Of a stretch of DNA of 64,000 nucleotides, positions 7,897 to 17,273 are shown in pieces. Below the pieces are notes generated by a model, which worked only from the letters and a program-made list of their open reading frames with translations, did not search any database and was not told the origin of the DNA. Location of the stretch: contig NZ_SMOD01000006.1 of assembly GCF_004353905.1 (NCBI RefSeq), forward strand, positions 62,001 through 126,000. Direction: 5' to 3'. This stretch comes from Paraburkholderia guartelaensis. Its GTDB lineage: Bacteria; Pseudomonadota; Gammaproteobacteria; Burkholderiales; Burkholderiaceae. How positions within the stretch are numbered: position 1 is the stretch's first letter; each line of letters begins with the position of its first letter. A program made the position numbers and the translations under genes.

Positions 7897-7922
7897 AGAA
7901 CTCGAAAAAACCTGCCTACAAT
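7893..7922 (+). promoter_or_regulatory. Putative promoter of the iclR-dgo-ara sugar cluster
   Basis: TTGGAG (7893-7898) and TACAAT (7917-7922) are spaced by 18 bp. The -35 lies inside the right arm of the inverted repeat at 7866-7896. Transcription would start near 7929 and leave a leader of about 260 nt before iclR, in which a small ORF with its own Shine-Dalgarno sits (8041-8151). Confidence 0.4.
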
Positions 7923-8040
7923 CCAGTCCATCCGATAAGCCGCGACTGTCACTGCGCGGCAAACACTCTCGGCAGACCCAGATAAATCCGGCGCACGCGC
8001 AAGACGCGGAGCGAACCGGACAGCAAAGGAGACGTTCGCC

Positions 8041-8151
8041 ATGCTTCAGCCAGCGCTTTGCGCGGCCACGCGCCGCCCGCCGCTACCTGTCCGAGCCCCG
8101 GCCGCCCGCGCACCGGGCCGTCTCCCGAAGCACGGTTCGCGCGCCGCCTGA
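8041..8151 (+). CDS. Small leader ORF upstream of iclR (36 codons)
   Basis: The ATG at 8041 follows AAAGGAGA at ideal spacing, the best ribosome site in this region, and the frame runs 36 codons to TGA. The peptide is Arg/Pro/Ala-rich and resembles nothing I know. It is in the same frame as iclR, separated from it by one in-frame TGA plus 13 codons. It could be a regulatory upstream ORF, the original start of iclR interrupted by a stop, or chance. In contrast, the iclR start itself has no visible Shine-Dalgarno. Confidence 0.3.
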   Translation: MLQPALCAATRRPPLPVRAPAARAPGRLPKHGSRAA

Positions 8152-8190
8152 CGGCACGCGCCTTTCGATCGTCTCTTCATCGCCCTCGCC

Positions 8191-9138
8191 ATGAACAAAG
8201 CGATGTCTTCCACACTCGCCGCGAACCTCCCCGACGAGGCCGCGCCCGTGCAAAACGCCTCGGCAACCGCCGTGCAAGCGCAACCGAAAGCCCGGGCCGC
8301 AGCCGATGAAATCGGCGTCGCGAGCACGTTGCTCGACGGCTCGATGCAGCAAGCCGGCACCCAGACGCTCCTGCGCGGCCTCGCGATCCTCGAAGCGGCC
8401 GCCGCCGGCGTGCGCGACCTGCGCTCGTTCGGCGCGGTGCTCGGCACGACGCGCAGCACCACGCACCGCCTCGTTTCGAGCCTCGTGCAGGCGCGCTACC
8501 TGCGCCAGGTGCAGGGCGGCTACCTGCTCGGGCCGAAGCTCATCGAACTCGGCACCATCGCGCTCGAGCAGATGCCGCTCACGGCCGTAGCCCGCCCGCA
8601 TCTGCAGGCGCTCGCCGACGAAACGCTCGACACGATCCACCTCGGCGTGCGCGACGGCGACGACGTGCTGTACATCGACAAGATTCCCGGTCAGCGGGGC
8701 CTCGAAATGCGCTCGCGCGTGGGGCACCGCATGCCGCTCGCGTCCACCGGCATCGGCAAGGCGATGATGCTCGACCTCGCGCCGCAATCGTGGCGTGACC
8801 TGTTCGACGCGTCGCGCCGCACGCTCGCGGGCGTGAGCTTCCGTCCCGATCACAGCCTCGAACCCGATACCTTCCTGAAGCGCATGGCGACTTACTCGGC
8901 GGGCGGGTACACCTTCGATCTGGAGGAGAACGAAATTTCGATCCGTTGCGTGGCGGCGCCTGTGCGCGACGCTTCTGGCGCGATCGTGGCGGCGCTTTCG
9001 GTGGCGAGCACGATTCCCTACATGCCGCTCGAGCGCATGGACGAACTGATTCCAGTGGTGCAGCGCGAGGCGCGTGCGATTTCGCAGGAACTGGGCTGGC
9101 GCGCGCCGCAGCCCACCACGCGCAGGATTCGTCGATGA
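8191..9138 (+). CDS. IclR family transcriptional regulator of the sugar cluster
   Basis: The protein has 315 residues. After a poorly conserved 50-residue N-terminus comes the winged helix (about 55-115): QTLLRGLAILEAAAAGVRDLR, RSTTHRLVSSLVQARYL and GGYLLGPKLIELG. The C-terminal effector domain includes ETLDTIHLGVRDGDDVLYIDKI, RMPLASTGIGKAMM and ISIRCVAAPVRDASGAIVAALSVAS. ATG 8191 lacks a clear ribosome site, and ATG 8203 is an alternative. The stop overlaps the dgoK start (ATGA), so regulator and kinase are cotranslated. The likely effector is a sugar acid or keto-deoxy sugar acid of the pathway. Confidence 0.88.
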   Translation: MNKAMSSTLAANLPDEAAPVQNASATAVQAQPKARAAADEIGVASTLLDGSMQQAGTQTLLRGLAILEAAAAGVRDLRSFGAVLGTTRSTTHRLVSSLVQARYLRQVQGGYLLGPKLIELGTIALEQMPLTAVARPHLQALADETLDTIHLGVRDGDDVLYIDKIPGQRGLEMRSRVGHRMPLASTGIGKAMMLDLAPQSWRDLFDASRRTLAGVSFRPDHSLEPDTFLKRMATYSAGGYTFDLEENEISIRCVAAPVRDASGAIVAALSVASTIPYMPLERMDELIPVVQREARAISQELGWRAPQPTTRRIRR

Positions 9139-10160
9139 AAGCACGCGAGAAGTCTGTAAGCGGCGCGGCCACCGACGCCGGCAAAGCCGCGACCGCTCGC
9201 GAAGCCGCGCTGATCGCGCTCGACTGGGGCACGACCTCGCTGCGCGCGTATCTATTCGATGCGGCGGGCGAGGTGATCGCCACGCGCGTTTCGACGGCGG
9301 GGATCATGAACCTGCCCGTGCCCGCCGAAGAAGGCGGCTTCGACGCCGCGTTCGACGAAGCGTGCGGCGTGTGGCTTGCGCAAGCGCCCTCGCTGCCGGT
9401 GCTGGCCGCAGGCATGGTCGGTAGCGCGCAGGGCTGGGTGCAGGCGCCTTATGTCGAAACGCCCGCGAGCGCCCAGGCGCTGGTGGCCGGCATCGTGCGC
9501 GTGCGCGCCGCGTGCGGCGCCGAAGTTGCCGTGGTGCCGGGCGTGCTGGAGCCGGGTGCGCTGCCCAACGTGATGCGCGGCGAGGAAACGCAAATTTTTG
9601 GCGCGCTCGGGGCATTGGGCGATGAGGCCGAGCCCCAAACGGCGCTCGTCGGACTGCCCGGCACGCACGCGAAATGGGTGGTGGTCGAGGGCGATCGCAT
9701 CGCGCGCTTCTATACCTTCATGACGGGTGAGGTCTACGCGGCGCTGTGCGCGCATACGATCCTCGGCCGCACGATGAAGCATCCCGTCGAGCCCGACACC
9801 GCTGCGTTCATGCGCGGCGTAGGCGTGGCGCGCGAGCAGGGCTGCGTCGGCCTGTTGGCCACCGCGTTCAGCACGCGCACGCTCGGCCTTACGGCCCAGC
9901 TTGCTGCCGACGAGCAGCCCGACTATCTCTCGGGCCTCGTGATCGGTCACGAACTGGCGGGCCTCGAAGCGGCGCTGGCGCGGCGCGACGTGGCGCTCGC
10001 GGGCTGCGCGCCGCAGCTGATCGGCGCCGAGGCGCTGTGCGAGCGTTACCGCATGGCGCTTGCCGCATTCGGATGCAGCGGCGCGCATCTCGTGCGTCAG
10101 GCGACCGAACACGGGCTTTGGCGCATCGCCGTGCAGGCCGGGCTCGTCACGCCGCGCTAA
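9135..10160 (+). CDS. dgoK: 2-dehydro-3-deoxygalactonokinase
   Basis: The protein has 341 residues; its ATG overlaps the iclR stop by 4 bp. The ATPase-fold phosphate motif LIALDWGTTSLRAYLFD is at about residues 24-41, and LAAGMVGSAQGW, PGVLEPGALPNVMRGEETQIFGA, LPGTHAKWV and FMTGEVYA are DgoK signatures. It phosphorylates 2-keto-3-deoxy-D-galactonate with ATP to the 6-phosphate, in the cytoplasm. The next gene encodes the aldolase that splits this product. The first 20 residues are an extra, low-complexity extension. Confidence 0.92.
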   Translation: MKAREKSVSGAATDAGKAATAREAALIALDWGTTSLRAYLFDAAGEVIATRVSTAGIMNLPVPAEEGGFDAAFDEACGVWLAQAPSLPVLAAGMVGSAQGWVQAPYVETPASAQALVAGIVRVRAACGAEVAVVPGVLEPGALPNVMRGEETQIFGALGALGDEAEPQTALVGLPGTHAKWVVVEGDRIARFYTFMTGEVYAALCAHTILGRTMKHPVEPDTAAFMRGVGVAREQGCVGLLATAFSTRTLGLTAQLAADEQPDYLSGLVIGHELAGLEAALARRDVALAGCAPQLIGAEALCERYRMALAAFGCSGAHLVRQATEHGLWRIAVQAGLVTPR

Positions 10161-10245
10161 ACGCGCGCCGATGGGCCGATGAATCGAACCCGCTGCGAAT
10201 CCGCTGAACCGAACCAGACACGAAGCCTAGCAACAGGAAGCCGAC

Positions 10246-10923
10246 ATGGAACCCGAACTGAACCTGCCCGCCCCATACACGCCGCACGCCGGCTTCGTCG
10301 CCGCGTTCGGCGCCTGCGGCATGGTCGCGATTGTGCGCGGCATCAAGCCCGCCGAGGCCGCCGAGCATGGCCGCGCGCTCTACGACGCGGGCTTCCGGTT
10401 GATCGAGGTGCCGCTCAATTCGCCGCAGCCGCTAGACAGCATCGCGGCATTGCGCGAGGCGCTGCCCGACGACGCGATGATTGGCGCGGGCACCGTACTC
10501 ACCACTGAACGCGTGCGCGACGTGCGGGAAGCGGGCGGCGAACTGATCGTGATGCCGCACGCCGACACCGACGTGATCCTCGCCGCCAAGCTCCAGGGCC
10601 TCGCCTGCGTGCCCGGCGTCGCCACGCCGACCGAAGCGTTCGCGGCGCTCAAGCACGGCGCCGACGCGCTCAAGATGTTCCCCGCCGAACAGCTCGGCCC
10701 GGCCGTGACGAAGGCATGGCGCGCCGTGATTCCGCCGATCGTGCCCCTGCTGCCCGTCGGCGGCGTGAAGCCGGACAACATGGGCCCGCAACTGGCTGCG
10801 GGCGCGAGCGGCTTCGGCCTCGGCTCCGCGCTCTACAAGCCGGGCCAGGACGCGGCGGCCACGCGCGCGAACGCGCTGGCCTTCATCGAAGGCTGGAAAG
10901 CTGTGCACGGAGCGCAAAAGTGA
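10246..10923 (+). CDS. dgoA: 2-dehydro-3-deoxy-6-phosphogalactonate aldolase
   Basis: The protein has 225 residues with AGGAA before the ATG. It is a class I aldolase of the KDPG/KHG family, with the catalytic Glu in RLIEVPLNSPQP, the binding motif GAGTVLTTE and the Schiff-base Lys in ADALKMFPAEQLGP, then LPVGGVKPDNM. PLNSP rather than the TLRTK of Eda at 57515 separates it from the KDPG enzyme and fits DgoA. It cleaves KDPGal to pyruvate and glyceraldehyde 3-phosphate. Its stop overlaps the next gene's GTG start (GTGA). Confidence 0.9.
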   Translation: MEPELNLPAPYTPHAGFVAAFGACGMVAIVRGIKPAEAAEHGRALYDAGFRLIEVPLNSPQPLDSIAALREALPDDAMIGAGTVLTTERVRDVREAGGELIVMPHADTDVILAAKLQGLACVPGVATPTEAFAALKHGADALKMFPAEQLGPAVTKAWRAVIPPIVPLLPVGGVKPDNMGPQLAAGASGFGLGSALYKPGQDAAATRANALAFIEGWKAVHGAQK

Positions 10924-11699
10924 ATCGCCTCGCGGGCAAGGTCGCGCTCATAACCGGCGCTGGACGCGGCATCGGCGCGGCGATCGCGCGCGCGTTCGCG
11001 GCCGAGGGCGCAGCCGTCGTGCTCGCGGAGCTGGATGACGCGACGGCCGTTGCGACGGCGCGCGAGATTGCGAACACCTGCGAAGGCGCGCGAACGCTTG
11101 CCGTGCAAACCGACGTGACGCAGCCCGCCTCGGTGCGCGCCGCCGTGGAAGAGGCGCAACGCGCGTTCGGCCCGGTCGACGTGCTCGTGAACAACGCTGG
11201 CATCAACGTGTTCGCCGACCCGCTCACGATGACCGACGACGACTGGCGCCGCTGCTTCGCCGTCGATCTGGACGGTGTGTGGAACGGCTGCCGCGCGGTG
11301 CTGCCGGGCATGGTCGAGCGGTGCGCGGGCAGCATCATCAACATCGCCTCGACGCACGCGTTCCAGATCATTCCGGGCTGCTTCCCGTACCCGGTGGCCA
11401 AGCACGGCGTGATCGGGCTCACGCGTGCGCTCGGCATCGAGTACGCGCCGAAGAACGTGCGCGTGAATGCGATCGCGCCGGGTTACATCGAAACGCAGCT
11501 CACGCACGACTGGTGGAACGCGCAGCCCGACCCGGAAGCGGCGCGCAAGGCCACGCTCGAGTTACCGCCGATGAAACGCATTGGCCGCCCGGAGGAAGTC
11601 GCGATGACGGCGGTGTTCCTCGCCTCGGACGAGGCGCCGTTCATCAACGCGAGCTGTATCACGATCGATGGCGGCCGCACGGCGCTCCATCACGAATGA
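10920..11699 (+). CDS. SDR family oxidoreductase (sugar or sugar-acid dehydrogenase)
   Basis: The protein has 259 residues from a GTG that overlaps the dgoA stop. Classical SDR features are the cofactor motif TGAGRGIG (about 12-19), NNAG, the catalytic Ser in NIASTHAFQ and YPVAK, with GRPEEVAMTAVFLASDEA and ITIDGG at the end. The Asp/Glu after beta-2 (LAELDD) suggests NAD rather than NADP. It sits between the KDPGal aldolase and the ABC importer, so it should oxidise a sugar or derivative of the same pathway. A second SDR (15544) is the better candidate for the aldose 1-dehydrogenase, so this one may act on another sugar, a polyol or a keto-deoxy acid. Confidence 0.82.
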   Translation: MNRLAGKVALITGAGRGIGAAIARAFAAEGAAVVLAELDDATAVATAREIANTCEGARTLAVQTDVTQPASVRAAVEEAQRAFGPVDVLVNNAGINVFADPLTMTDDDWRRCFAVDLDGVWNGCRAVLPGMVERCAGSIINIASTHAFQIIPGCFPYPVAKHGVIGLTRALGIEYAPKNVRVNAIAPGYIETQLTHDWWNAQPDPEAARKATLELPPMKRIGRPEEVAMTAVFLASDEAPFINASCITIDGGRTALHHE

Positions 11700-11851
11700 G
11701 CGCATTGAAAAAGTAATTCGCAGCACGAAGGAAAACGAGGTTAGAACGAATACGCAGGAATCCGCCGAAGCGCTGGCCGCGCGCATCGACGGGTAAAAGA
11801 AGAGGCGGCCGATACCCTTCCCGTGACTGAAGAAGACAGGAGACTGACAAA

Positions 11852-12853
11852 ATGCAACGACGCATCTTTCTGACGCTGGTGGCCGCCGCAGCGACTGCCG
11901 TGTTCGCGCAGGCGCCCGTCGCGCAGGCCGCCGACCAGGTGAAGATCGGCTTTCTCGTGAAGCAGCCCGAAGAGCCGTGGTTCCAGGACGAATGGAAGTT
12001 CGCGGAAATGGCAGCGAAGGAAAAGGGCTTCACGCTGGTGAAGATCGGCGCGCCCTCGGGTGAGAAGGTGATGAGCGCGATCGACAACCTGGCCGCACAA
12101 AAGGCGCAGGGCTTCATCATCTGCACGCCTGACGTGAAGCTCGGACCGGGCATCGTCGCCAAGGCCAAGGCCGACAATCTCAAGATGATGACGGTGGACG
12201 ACCGTCTCGTCGACGGCGCGGGCAAGCCGATCGAGTCGGTGCCGCACATGGGCATCTCGGCGTACAACATCGGCAAGCAGGTGGGTGACGGCATCGCCGC
12301 CGAAATCAAGAAGCGCGGCTGGGACATGAAGGACGTCGGCGCGATCGACGTGACCTACGAGCAGCTGCCGACGGCGCATGACCGCACGTCGGGCGCGACC
12401 GACGCGCTCGTGGCCGCGGGCTTCCCGAAGGCGAACATCGTTGCCGCGCCGCAGGCCAAGACCGACACGGAAAACGCCTTCAACGCCGCCAACATCGCGC
12501 TCACGAAGAACCCGCAGTACAAGCACTGGGTGGCATACGGCCTGAACGACGAAGCCGTGCTCGGCGCCGTGCGCGCAGCGGAAGGCCGCGGCTTCAAGGC
12601 CGACAACATGATCGGCATCGGCATCGGCGGTTCGGACTCGGCGCTCAACGAGTTCAAGAAGCCGCAGCCGACGGGCTTCTATGGCACCGTCATCATCAGC
12701 CCGAAGCGCCACGGCGAGGAAACCTCGGACCTGATGTACTCGTGGATCACGCAAGGCAAGGAACCGCCGCTGCTCACGCTGACGACCGGCATGCTGGCCA
12801 CGCGCGACAACGTGGAGAGCGTGCGTCAGCAGATGGGTCTCGCGTCGAAGTAA
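11852..12853 (+). CDS. araF: Periplasmic arabinose/galactose-type ABC substrate-binding protein
   Basis: The protein has 333 residues, with a Sec signal peptide of about 26 residues ending AQAA. It follows E. coli AraF closely: KIGFLVKQPEEPWFQDEWKF, FIICTPDVKLG, DNLKMMTVDDR, WVAYGLNDEAVLGAVRA and ATG-like PTGFYGTVIISPKRHG. It should bind L-arabinose, and in this family D-galactose as well, in the periplasm and deliver it to the AraG/AraH proteins encoded next. AGGAGA precedes the ATG. The neighbouring galactonate-type enzymes make D-galactose a likely physiological substrate. Confidence 0.9.
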   Translation: MQRRIFLTLVAAAATAVFAQAPVAQAADQVKIGFLVKQPEEPWFQDEWKFAEMAAKEKGFTLVKIGAPSGEKVMSAIDNLAAQKAQGFIICTPDVKLGPGIVAKAKADNLKMMTVDDRLVDGAGKPIESVPHMGISAYNIGKQVGDGIAAEIKKRGWDMKDVGAIDVTYEQLPTAHDRTSGATDALVAAGFPKANIVAAPQAKTDTENAFNAANIALTKNPQYKHWVAYGLNDEAVLGAVRAAEGRGFKADNMIGIGIGGSDSALNEFKKPQPTGFYGTVIISPKRHGEETSDLMYSWITQGKEPPLLTLTTGMLATRDNVESVRQQMGLASK

Positions 12854-12958
12854 GCGCTGGATAGTAGTGGTTTAGGGTGTTTCCCGCTGCGGGGCGGCCA
12901 GCAAGCCCGAAGGGCATGAAGGCCGCGCCCGCAGCGTATCGAATGAGAGGAAACCGAA

Positions 12959-14470
12959 GTGTCAGCGACACTGCGTTTTGACAATATCGGCAAGGTGTTC
13001 CCAGGCGTGCGCGCGCTCGACGGCGTGTCGTTCGAGGTGAACGCAGGCGAAGTCCATGGCCTCATGGGCGAGAACGGGGCGGGCAAGTCCACGCTCCTCA
13101 AGATTCTCGGCGGCGAATATCAGCCCGATTCCGGCCGCATCCTGGTGGACGGCAACGAGGTGCACTTCGCCGATGCGGCGGCCTCGATTGGCGCGGGCAT
13201 CGCGGTGATTCACCAGGAATTGCAGTACGTGCCCGACTTGACCGTCGCGGAAAACCTGCTGCTCGGCGCGTTGCCCAATGCGCTCGGCTGGGTGAAGCGC
13301 GGCGAGGCGCGCAAGTTCGTGCGCGAGCGTCTTGCCGCGATGGGCGTGGATCTCGATCCCGCCGCGAAACTGCGCAAGCTTTCCATCGCGCAGCGCCAGA
13401 TGGTGGAAATCTGCAAGGCGCTGCTGCGCAATGCGCGCGTGATCGCGCTCGACGAGCCGACCAGCTCGCTCTCGCATCGCGAGACCGAGGTGCTGTTCAA
13501 GCTCGTGCGCGAGCTGCGCGCCGACAATCGCGCGCTCATCTACATCTCGCACCGCATGGACGAGATCTACGAGCTGTGCAATGCCTGCACGATCTTCCGT
13601 GACGGCCGCAAGGTCGCCTCGCACGAGAAGCTCGAAGAGGTGAAGCGCGAAACACTCGTGGCCGAAATGGTGGGCCGCGAGATCAGCGACATCTACAACT
13701 ATTCGCCGCGCGAGCATGGCAACGTGCGCTTCGCCGTGCGCGGCGTGGAAGGGTATCCGCTCAACGAAGCGGCGAGCTTCGAGGTGAAGTCGGGCGAGAT
13801 CGTCGGCTTCTTCGGGCTCGTGGGCGCGGGGCGCAGCGAGCTGATGCAGCTCATCTACGGCACGCACAAGCGGCGCGCGGGCGAGATCGAGCTGGACGGG
13901 AAGACCATTCGCGTGAAAAGCGCGAGCGACGCGATTCGCCACGGCATCGTGCTGTGCCCGGAAGACCGCAAGGAGCAGGGCATCGTTGCGATGGCGACGG
14001 TGTCGGAGAACATCAACATCAGTTGCCGTCGCCACTTTCTGCGCGCGGGGATGTTCCTCGACCGCAAGAAGGAAGCCGAAACGGCGGACCGATTCATCAA
14101 GCTGCTGAAGATCAAGACGCCGAGCCGCCGCCAGAAAATCCGCTTTCTCTCGGGCGGCAACCAGCAAAAAGCGATTCTTTCGCGCTGGCTTGCCGAACCG
14201 GACCTGAAGGTCGTGATTCTCGACGAACCGACACGCGGGATCGACGTCGGTGCGAAGCATGAAATCTACAACGTGATCTACCAGCTCGCCGCGCGCGGCT
14301 GCGCGATCGTCATGGTGTCGTCGGAGTTGCCGGAAGTGCTCGGCGTGTCGGATCGCATCGTGGTGATGCGCGAAGGCCGTATATCGGGCGAGTTGCCGCG
14401 CAGCGCGGCGAGCGAACACGCGGTGCTTGACCTCGCGCTGCCCAAGCGCGCGCAGGCCAGGGCTGCATGA
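12959..14470 (+). CDS. araG: Sugar ABC transporter ATP-binding protein (tandem ATPase)
   Basis: The protein has 503 residues from a GTG with GAGAGGAAA upstream. There are two ABC domains, as is standard for monosaccharide importers. The N-terminal one has Walker [10 protein letters not shown] (about 38-46), signature LSIAQRQM and Walker [12 protein letters not shown]. The C-terminal one has a degenerate [11 protein letters not shown]-loop, [15 protein letters not shown] and [16 protein letters not shown]. It energises uptake of the sugar bound by AraF. The stop overlaps a possible ATG of the permease gene. Confidence 0.92.
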   Translation: MSATLRFDNIGKVFPGVRALDGVSFEVNAGEVHGLMGENGAGKSTLLKILGGEYQPDSGRILVDGNEVHFADAAASIGAGIAVIHQELQYVPDLTVAENLLLGALPNALGWVKRGEARKFVRERLAAMGVDLDPAAKLRKLSIAQRQMVEICKALLRNARVIALDEPTSSLSHRETEVLFKLVRELRADNRALIYISHRMDEIYELCNACTIFRDGRKVASHEKLEEVKRETLVAEMVGREISDIYNYSPREHGNVRFAVRGVEGYPLNEAASFEVKSGEIVGFFGLVGAGRSELMQLIYGTHKRRAGEIELDGKTIRVKSASDAIRHGIVLCPEDRKEQGIVAMATVSENINISCRRHFLRAGMFLDRKKEAETADRFIKLLKIKTPSRRQKIRFLSGGNQQKAILSRWLAEPDLKVVILDEPTRGIDVGAKHEIYNVIYQLAARGCAIVMVSSELPEVLGVSDRIVVMREGRISGELPRSAASEHAVLDLALPKRAQARAA

Positions 14471-14493
14471 GTGGACGGGGAGGAGTGACTGAA

Positions 14494-15510
14494 ATGCAAG
14501 CAAGAGAAAACCTGGCGGCCGAAACCGCCAAGAGCGTCGCCGACGCGCTGATTCCGAGTCCCACCGACAAGCAGAAGTGGTGGCAGCAGATCACCGAGTA
14601 CAGCCTGATCGTGATCTTCGCGGTCATGTTCATCGTGATGTCGCTGACCGTCGATCACTTCTTCTCGATCGAGAACATGCTCGGCCTCGCACTGTCGGTC
14701 TCGCAGATCGGCATGGTGGCCTGCACGATGATGTTCTGTCTCGCCTCGCGCGATTTCGACCTTTCCGTGGGCTCGATTGTCGCGTTCGCGGGCGTGCTCT
14801 GTGCGATGGTGCTCAACGCGACGAACAACACGTTCATCGCCATCGTCGCGGCCGTTGCGGCGGGCGCCGCGATCGGCTTCGTGAATGGCGCGGTGATCGC
14901 GTATCTGCGCATCAACGCGCTGATCACCACCCTCGCCACGATGGAAATCGTGCGCGGCCTCGGCTTCATCGCCTCGCACGGCCAGGCCGTGGGCGTGTCG
15001 TCGGACACGTTCATCGCCATGGGCACGGCTTCGCTCTTCGGCGTGCAACTGCCGATCTGGGTCACGCTCGTCTGCTTCATCGTGTTCGGCGTGATGCTCA
15101 ATCAGACGGTGTACGGGCGCAATACGCTCGCCATCGGCGGCAATCCGGAAGCGTCGCGTCTGGCCGGTATCAAGGTCGAGCGCACGCGTGTGTGGATCTT
15201 CCTGATCCAGGGCGCGGTCACGGCGCTCGCGGGCGTGATTCTCGCCTCGCGTATCACCTCGGGGCAGCCGAATGCCGCGGAAGGCTTCGAGCTGAACGTG
15301 ATCTCGGCGTGCGTGCTGGGCGGCGTCTCGCTGCTGGGCGGCCGCGCGACGATCTCGGGCGTGGTGATCGGCGTGCTGATCATGGGTACGGTCGAGAACG
15401 TCATGAACCTGCTCAACATCGACGCGTTCTACCAGTACCTCGTGCGCGGCGCGATCCTGCTCGCGGCGGTGCTGCTCGACCAGCTCAAGAACCGCGGCGC
15501 ACGCGATTGA
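14494..15510 (+). CDS. araH: Sugar ABC transporter permease
   Basis: The protein has 338 residues from ATG 14494, chosen because GGAGGAG lies 9 nt upstream. ATG 14467, overlapping the araG stop, would add nine residues. About ten membrane segments begin at about residue 40. Recognisable pieces are CLASRDFDLSVGSIVAFAGV, the EAA-like region YLRINALITTLATMEIVRG, and GGNPEASRLAGI. It is the BPD_transp_2 family inner-membrane subunit of the AraFGH-type importer. It is followed 33 bp later by an SDR gene, consistent with one operon. Confidence 0.9.
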   Translation: MQARENLAAETAKSVADALIPSPTDKQKWWQQITEYSLIVIFAVMFIVMSLTVDHFFSIENMLGLALSVSQIGMVACTMMFCLASRDFDLSVGSIVAFAGVLCAMVLNATNNTFIAIVAAVAAGAAIGFVNGAVIAYLRINALITTLATMEIVRGLGFIASHGQAVGVSSDTFIAMGTASLFGVQLPIWVTLVCFIVFGVMLNQTVYGRNTLAIGGNPEASRLAGIKVERTRVWIFLIQGAVTALAGVILASRITSGQPNAAEGFELNVISACVLGGVSLLGGRATISGVVIGVLIMGTVENVMNLLNIDAFYQYLVRGAILLAAVLLDQLKNRGARD

Positions 15511-15543
15511 GTTCGCTGACAGTTTCATAAGGAAGCCAAAACG

Positions 15544-16356
15544 ATGTCGCTCAACGCAAATTCGCCCGCTAACGCGCTCACGCGTCACGCGCACGAAAAC
15601 TATGCGCGCTATCCGAGCCTGGCCGACCGAGTGGTGCTGATCACGGGCGGCGCGACCGGCATCGGCGCGTCGTTCGTCGAGCATTTCGCCGCGCAGGGCG
15701 CGCGCGTGGCGTTCTTCGACATCGACGCGAGCGCAGGCCAGGCGCTCGCCGACGAACTCGGCGATTCGCGCCACAAGCCGCTTTTCGCCGATGTCGATCT
15801 CACCGATATCTCCGCGCTGCGCGCCGCCATCGCCGATGTGAAGGCGGCGCTCGGGCCGATCCAGGTGCTCGTGAACAACGCGGCCAACGACAAACGCCAC
15901 ACGCTGGCTGAGGTCACGCCCGAGTCGTTCGACGCTGGCGTTGCCGTGAACCTGCGGCATCAACTCTTCGCGGCGCAGGCCGTAGCGGAAGACATGAAGG
16001 CCGCACGCGCGGGTTCGATCATCAACCTCGGATCGATCAGCTGGATGCTCAAGCAGTCGGAAATGCCGGTCTACACGATGAGCAAGTCGGCGGTGCAGGG
16101 CCTCACGCGCGGTCTCGCGAGAGACCTTGGCCCGTACGGCATCCGCGTGAATTCGCTCGTGCCGGGTTGGGTGATGACCGAGAAGCAACGGCGCCTGTGG
16201 CTCACCGACGAAGGCCGCGAGAGCATCAAGCGCGGCCAGTGCATCGACGCGGAGCTGCTGCCCGAAGACCTTGCGCGCATGGCGCTCTTTCTCGCCGCCG
16301 ACGACAGCCGCATGATCACGTCGCAGGATATCGTCGTTGACGGAGGCTGGGCATGA
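15544..16356 (+). CDS. SDR family aldose 1-dehydrogenase (probable D-galactose/L-arabinose)
   Basis: The protein has 270 residues with AAGGAAG before the ATG. SDR motifs are TGGATGIG (about 35-42), an Asp after beta-2 in FFDID (NAD preference), NNAANDKRH, Ser in NLGSISW and YTMSK. The gene overlaps the lactonase start by 4 bp (ATGA) and follows a galactose/arabinose-type importer. Oxidation of the free aldose to the aldonolactone, handed to the next enzyme, is the most economical reading. Closely similar SDRs are, as I recall, assigned as galactose/arabinose dehydrogenase in related Burkholderiales. The exact sugar is inferred. Confidence 0.8.
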   Translation: MSLNANSPANALTRHAHENYARYPSLADRVVLITGGATGIGASFVEHFAAQGARVAFFDIDASAGQALADELGDSRHKPLFADVDLTDISALRAAIADVKAALGPIQVLVNNAANDKRHTLAEVTPESFDAGVAVNLRHQLFAAQAVAEDMKAARAGSIINLGSISWMLKQSEMPVYTMSKSAVQGLTRGLARDLGPYGIRVNSLVPGWVMTEKQRRLWLTDEGRESIKRGQCIDAELLPEDLARMALFLAADDSRMITSQDIVVDGGWA

Positions 16357-17273
16357 GCGCAAATGAAGGCGCTTCGAACGAAGCGGTCGCCGAGCTGCTC
16401 GTCCACTCGAAATGCGAGCTGGGCGAAGGCGCGACGTGGTGCGCGCGCAGCGGCCGGCTCTATTGGGTCGATATCACGGGCAAGCGCTTGCAACGCTACG
16501 ACGCCAATGCGTCAGGCGCGAAGCACGTCACGTGGGAGATGCCCGAGCGCCTCGCATGCTTCGCGCTGTGCGAAGACGAGCGCACGCTGCTGCTCGGCCT
16601 CGCCTCGCAACTGGCTTTCTTCGACCTGGAAACCGGCGCGATCGATACCATCGTCGAAGTCGAACCCGGCGTGCCGACGCGCCTGAACGACGGACGCTGC
16701 GACCGTCAGGGCCGCTTCGTATTCGGCACGAAGTACGAGGGAACGCCGCGGCAGGCCATCGGCGGCTTCTATCGCCTGAACCACGATCTCACGCTCGAAC
16801 GTCTGCCGCTGCCCGCGCCCGCGATCTCGAACAGCATCGCGTTCAGCCCGGACGGTTCGACCATGTATTACACCGACACGCTCACGCGCGAGATTCGCGC
16901 GTGCGACTACGGCGCAGACGGGACGATTGCAAACGAACGCACATTCGTGACGCTCACCGACGACACCGGCGTGCCGGATGGTTCGACGGTCGACGCAGAG
17001 GGTGGCCTCTGGAACGCGCAGTGGGGCGGCGAGCGCGTGGTGCGTTATGGCGCCGATGGCGTCGAAACCGAGCGCGTAAAGATTCCCACAGCGCAGCCAA
17101 GCTGCGTTACGCTCGGCGGTGCGCTTCTGGACACGCTGTATGTCACGAGCGCGCGCGAGGAAATGGAGGAGGAGGCCCTTGCGCGCGAGCCGCATGCGGG
17201 CGGCGTGTTTTCGGTTCGAATTGGCCGCCAGGGCCTTGAAGAGCCGCGGTTTCAGGGGCGCAGGCGCGCTTGA
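16353..17273 (+). CDS. SMP-30/gluconolaconase family sugar lactonase
   Basis: The protein has 306 residues. It is a six-bladed propeller with the family's metal ligands visible: Glu in ELGEGATWC (about 24), Asn in TRLNDGRCD, Asn in AISNSIAFSPDG, and Asp in VPDGSTVDAEGGLWNA. It hydrolyses aldonolactones, here presumably D-galactono- or L-arabinono-lactone, to the free acid. The start overlaps the upstream SDR stop (ATGA), which ties the two steps together. The C-terminus ends in a short basic tail. Confidence 0.88.
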   Translation: MSANEGASNEAVAELLVHSKCELGEGATWCARSGRLYWVDITGKRLQRYDANASGAKHVTWEMPERLACFALCEDERTLLLGLASQLAFFDLETGAIDTIVEVEPGVPTRLNDGRCDRQGRFVFGTKYEGTPRQAIGGFYRLNHDLTLERLPLPAPAISNSIAFSPDGSTMYYTDTLTREIRACDYGADGTIANERTFVTLTDDTGVPDGSTVDAEGGLWNAQWGGERVVRYGADGVETERVKIPTAQPSCVTLGGALLDTLYVTSAREEMEEEALAREPHAGGVFSVRIGRQGLEEPRFQGRRRA

